Assembly (NCBI RefSeq): GCF_003386195.1
Contig: NZ_QRDX01000001.1
Span: 248,001-312,000 of the forward strand
Source of the DNA: Seonamhaeicola aphaedonensis
GTDB lineage: Bacteria > Bacteroidota > Bacteroidia > Flavobacteriales > Flavobacteriaceae
Length of the DNA stretch: 64,000 bases
Direction: 5' to 3'
The position numbers and the translations under genes were made by a program. The notes beneath the pieces were generated by a model that was not told the DNA's origin, searched no databases, and worked only from the letters and a program-made list of their open reading frames with translations. Below, piece after piece: positions 62,989 through 64,000 of this stretch; the stretch's first letter is position 1; the number at the start of each line of letters is the position of its first letter.

Positions 62989-63957
62989 ATGGCTTTGTAC
63001 TACATAAAACATATGACAAAATACACATATAGCGGTAATGTGATTGATGGAGCCAATCAAATACGTTTATACCCCTTCAATAATGAATTTCAAAAAGTAG
63101 TATCGCAAAAGATAACAATAAACGGAAACCCAAGCGTTACCACTTACCAAGATTTTTATCACAATATTGTTGGTACGTTTATGTTAATTACTCCTCACAA
63201 TTTTTTATCAATTGAGTCTGATATTGAAGTTAATACCCAACCTGTTGTCTTTCCAGAAGACAAAGCTAAACCTGAAGAGCAATGGCAGCTCTTAGAATCT
63301 TTGAAAGAGGATATCCTGTTTATGGACTATTTAAAATTTATCACTTTTGATGGCACTCCTGATATTAGAAAAATGATTGCTTCAAAAAATAAATCTCTCA
63401 TAACTCCTTATAAAGTAGCTTTAGAGTTCTGCGAGTTTATTTATAACAACTTTAAATATATTCAAGGCATTACTAATGTAGATTCTAAATTAGACCAAGT
63501 TTGGGAACTTAAAGCTGGCGTTTGTCAAGACTTTACTAACATTTTATTACAAATGGTACGCATGATGGGTATACCAGCTCGTTATGTTAGTGGTTACATT
63601 TGTCCTGGAGACTCCAAAACTAGAGGTGAAGGCGCTACACATGCGTGGATAGAAGTCTATATTCCTTTTTATGGGTGGTTAGGTTTAGATCCTACTAACA
63701 ATCTTGTAGCCTCTGAACATCATGTGAAAGTTGCTGTTGGTAGAAATTATAATGATTGTACTCCTGTTAAAGGGGTTTATAGAGGCCAAGTAAAAGATAG
63801 TTTATTTGTAAAAGTACATGTTAGCACAACAAAAAACCATAATGATATTAGCATAGATGAATCTGATTCAGAAAGATCTGATACTTCTAAAAATAGTATC
63901 CCTAAAAATAGCTACCGGCAAAATTTAGAATTTACCCAACAGCAGCAGCAACAGTAA
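62989..63957 (+). CDS. transglutaminase-like cysteine protease family protein
   Basis: 322 residues. N-terminal beta domain typical of bacterial transglutaminase-like proteins (YYIKHMTKYTYSGNVIDGANQIRLYP), then the catalytic triad C179 (KAGVCQDFTN), H218 (GATHAWIEV) and D234 (LGLDPTNN). The C-terminal 40 residues are a Ser/Asp/Asn-rich tail ending in five glutamines encoded by CAG and CAA. No signal peptide is visible, so it acts in the cytoplasm with the two upstream partners, probably cutting or cross-linking peptide bonds made by the ATP-grasp enzyme (inference). Confidence 0.87.
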   Translation: MALYYIKHMTKYTYSGNVIDGANQIRLYPFNNEFQKVVSQKITINGNPSVTTYQDFYHNIVGTFMLITPHNFLSIESDIEVNTQPVVFPEDKAKPEEQWQLLESLKEDILFMDYLKFITFDGTPDIRKMIASKNKSLITPYKVALEFCEFIYNNFKYIQGITNVDSKLDQVWELKAGVCQDFTNILLQMVRMMGIPARYVSGYICPGDSKTRGEGATHAWIEVYIPFYGWLGLDPTNNLVASEHHVKVAVGRNYNDCTPVKGVYRGQVKDSLFVKVHVSTTKNHNDISIDESDSERSDTSKNSIPKNSYRQNLEFTQQQQQQ

Positions 63958-64000
63958 TAAAAAATCACTTCTTCCTATCAATCACATAATTAACCATAAG

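Overview
The window reads as a low-GC marine-type Flavobacteriaceae chromosome (Bacteroidota). The signs are promoters of the TTTG-N20-TAnnTTTG type, A-rich start regions instead of strong Shine-Dalgarno sites, an ArgF' transcarbamylase of the acylornithine type inside a fused arginine/proline operon, many Bacteroidota-type lipoproteins, and a tRNA gene without an encoded CCA. Coding density is high. I see no rRNA, CRISPR array, prophage or intact insertion sequence.

Layout: 1-805 holds the 5' part of coaX (pantothenate kinase type III, minus strand) and tRNA-Phe. 994-4744 is a sodium:solute symporter and an acetyl-CoA synthetase. 4886-10756 is a tight eight-gene arsenosugar-type cluster: AhpD-like protein, ArsS radical SAM enzyme, rhodanese, TIGR04282-like transferase, purine nucleoside phosphorylase, ArsM, DUF547 lipoprotein and TIGR04283-like glycosyltransferase. 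10831-17861 holds envelope proteins: a carboxypeptidase-regulatory-domain protein, a phosphoesterase, a one-POTRA barrel, a lipoprotein, a GH113-like lipoprotein, a barrel and a second DUF547. 18066-23215 couples a FAD oxidoreductase and a polyferredoxin membrane protein with two glycosyltransferases. 23280-26087 is the proton-translocating transhydrogenase pntAA-pntAB-pntB, and 26147-27580 is a sialate O-acetylesterase.

27598-38717 is one minus-strand operon that makes both arginine and proline, in transcription order: GNAT acyltransferase, argG, argC, proC, argD, proA, proB, argF', argB, argE, argH. Upstream (38798-39013) lie two short reading frames rich in Arg and Pro codons, a candidate tandem leader-peptide switch. 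39239-50535 is a divergent sugar-oxidation locus that fits the 3-keto-glycoside route: two DUF1080 proteins, TIM-barrel isomerases, a Gfo/Idh/MocA oxidoreductase, an MFS transporter, an AraC regulator, two tandem GMC oxidoreductases and a TAT-exported small subunit. 50593-51108 is a lipoprotein azurin.

51152-58233 is the branched-chain amino acid operon ilvD-ilvB-ilvN-ilvC-ilvA. It is preceded by a classic attenuator: a leader peptide containing Ile-Leu-Val-Ile followed by a terminator hairpin. Divergent from it is metK, with a SAM-II-like riboswitch. 60608-63957 is the conserved but poorly understood circularly permuted ATP-grasp / alpha-E / transglutaminase-like operon.

The most interesting material is regulatory. 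Within about 20 kb three amino-acid loci (arg-pro, ilv, metK) each carry a different cis-acting RNA control element. The arg-pro leaders are the best candidate for something undescribed.
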